This document shows, piece after piece, positions 63,708 through 64,000 of a DNA stretch of 64,000 bases (position 1 is its first letter; every line of letters begins with the position of its first letter). Position numbers and translations under genes: made by a program. The notes beneath the pieces were generated by a model that saw only the letters and a program-made list of their open reading frames with translations, had not been told where the DNA came from and did no database searches. This DNA is from Rhizobium albus (lineage in GTDB: Bacteria > Pseudomonadota > Alphaproteobacteria > Rhizobiales > Rhizobiaceae), in assembly GCA_030160035.1 (NCBI GenBank), contig BSNO01000003.1, positions 62,001 to 126,000 on the forward strand. Reading direction: 5' to 3'.

Positions 63708-64000
63708 TCAGGCGACGAGTTCGAGGAAACCGTCCACGTCTTCCTCGCGCGTCGCAAAGCTCGTGACAAGGCGCGTCAACACCTCGTCCTCCGCGATCAT
63801 GCCGTTCAACGCGCGCGGCGGCGTCCAATCATAAAACGCGGCGCCTTTTGCGCGTGCGGTCTCGGCATCCGCCTTGCGAACGATGGCGAAGACCTCGTTC
63901 GTCTGCGACGTCCAGCCCGGACGCGCGCGGTTCGATGATTTCAGCCCGTCCTGCAGACGGGCGGCCATGGCATTCGAATGCCGCGCGAGCTCGAGCCAGA
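63708..64000 (-). CDS. Low-specificity L-threonine aldolase (C-terminal part)
   Basis: Only the last 96 residues are present; the gene enters from the right edge. WLELARHSNAMAARLQDGL and QTNEVFAIVRKADAETARAK correspond to the C-terminal domain of PLP-dependent threonine aldolases of the beta-eliminating lyase family; the catalytic Lys is outside the window. The enzyme splits threonine or allothreonine to glycine and acetaldehyde. The gap to the DoxX gene is 86 bases. Confidence 0.8.
   Translation of the reverse strand, partial: WLELARHSNAMAARLQDGLKSSNRARPGWTSQTNEVFAIVRKADAETARAKGAAFYDWTPPRALNGMIAEDEVLTRLVTSFATREEDVDGFLELVA

Overview
The window is about 62-63% GC and looks like a chromosomal segment from an alphaproteobacterium of the order Rhizobiales. 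Evidence for this is a nearly standard rhizobial CpdR response regulator, an MmgR/suhB-type small RNA upstream of hisN, a ROSE-type RNA thermometer in front of an Hsp20 gene, two DUF982 genes, an aa3-type cytochrome oxidase subunit IV gene followed by a three-gene pntAA-pntAB-pntB transhydrogenase operon, and a bacterial fused indolepyruvate ferredoxin oxidoreductase. No species can be named from the sequence alone. No phage, plasmid backbone, CRISPR array or intact insertion sequence is visible. The only mobile-element trace is the C-terminal piece of a large serine recombinase near a tRNA-Val gene.

Layout. 1-5.4 kb: a DNA-repair pair (UdgX/DUF4130-like gene, cut by the window edge, and a radical-SAM/HhH protein), a palindromic repeat cluster, a WD40 protein with a His-rich COG0523 GTPase, and a photolyase/cryptochrome relative whose domains appear swapped. 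5.4-15.5 kb: a creatininase-family hydrolase and MarR regulator, then a LacI-regulated catabolic set (2-hydroxyacid dehydrogenase, class I glutamine amidotransferase-like hydrolase, orphan TRAP solute receptor, SDR, indolepyruvate oxidoreductase). 15.5-23.7 kb: a membrane GGDEF-EAL protein, a FeeM/GNAT-like N-acyltransferase, cytochrome oxidase subunit IV, transhydrogenase, a TPR lipoprotein and rpsU. 24-29.2 kb: the heterotetrameric sarcosine oxidase operon soxBDAG. 29.2-35.3 kb: MaoC hydratase and IclR regulator, divergent from a complete branched-chain-amino-acid-type ABC transporter. 35.3-40.2 kb: small orphan genes, tandem DUF982 genes, a PRC-barrel exported protein, a 750-base gene-poor stretch, a chemoreceptor and a probable cheW remnant.

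40.2-46.4 kb is the most unusual locus: a small membrane protein resembling the Pycsar effector family (PycTM/DUF5706) is divergent from a 1222-residue FecR-TPR-outer-membrane-barrel protein, which is tightly followed by a CHASE2-class III nucleotide cyclase. 46.5-54.7 kb: a fused hydantoinase/5-oxoprolinase divergent from a TRAP transporter, MarR regulator and BASS-type carrier. 54.9-57.6 kb: a soluble GAF-GAF-PAS hybrid histidine kinase. 57.6-64 kb: recombinase remnant, tRNA-Val(GAC), cpdR, N-formylglutamate amidohydrolase, MmgR-like sRNA, hisN, an alpha/beta hydrolase, a candidate unassigned sRNA terminator, ROSE-hsp20, DoxX and the 3' end of a threonine aldolase gene.

Taken together the genes describe a metabolically broad heterotroph: several uptake systems (two TRAP receptors, one ABC importer, one BASS carrier) each sit beside dedicated enzymes and a local regulator, mixed with c-di-GMP, cyclic-nucleotide and two-component signalling.
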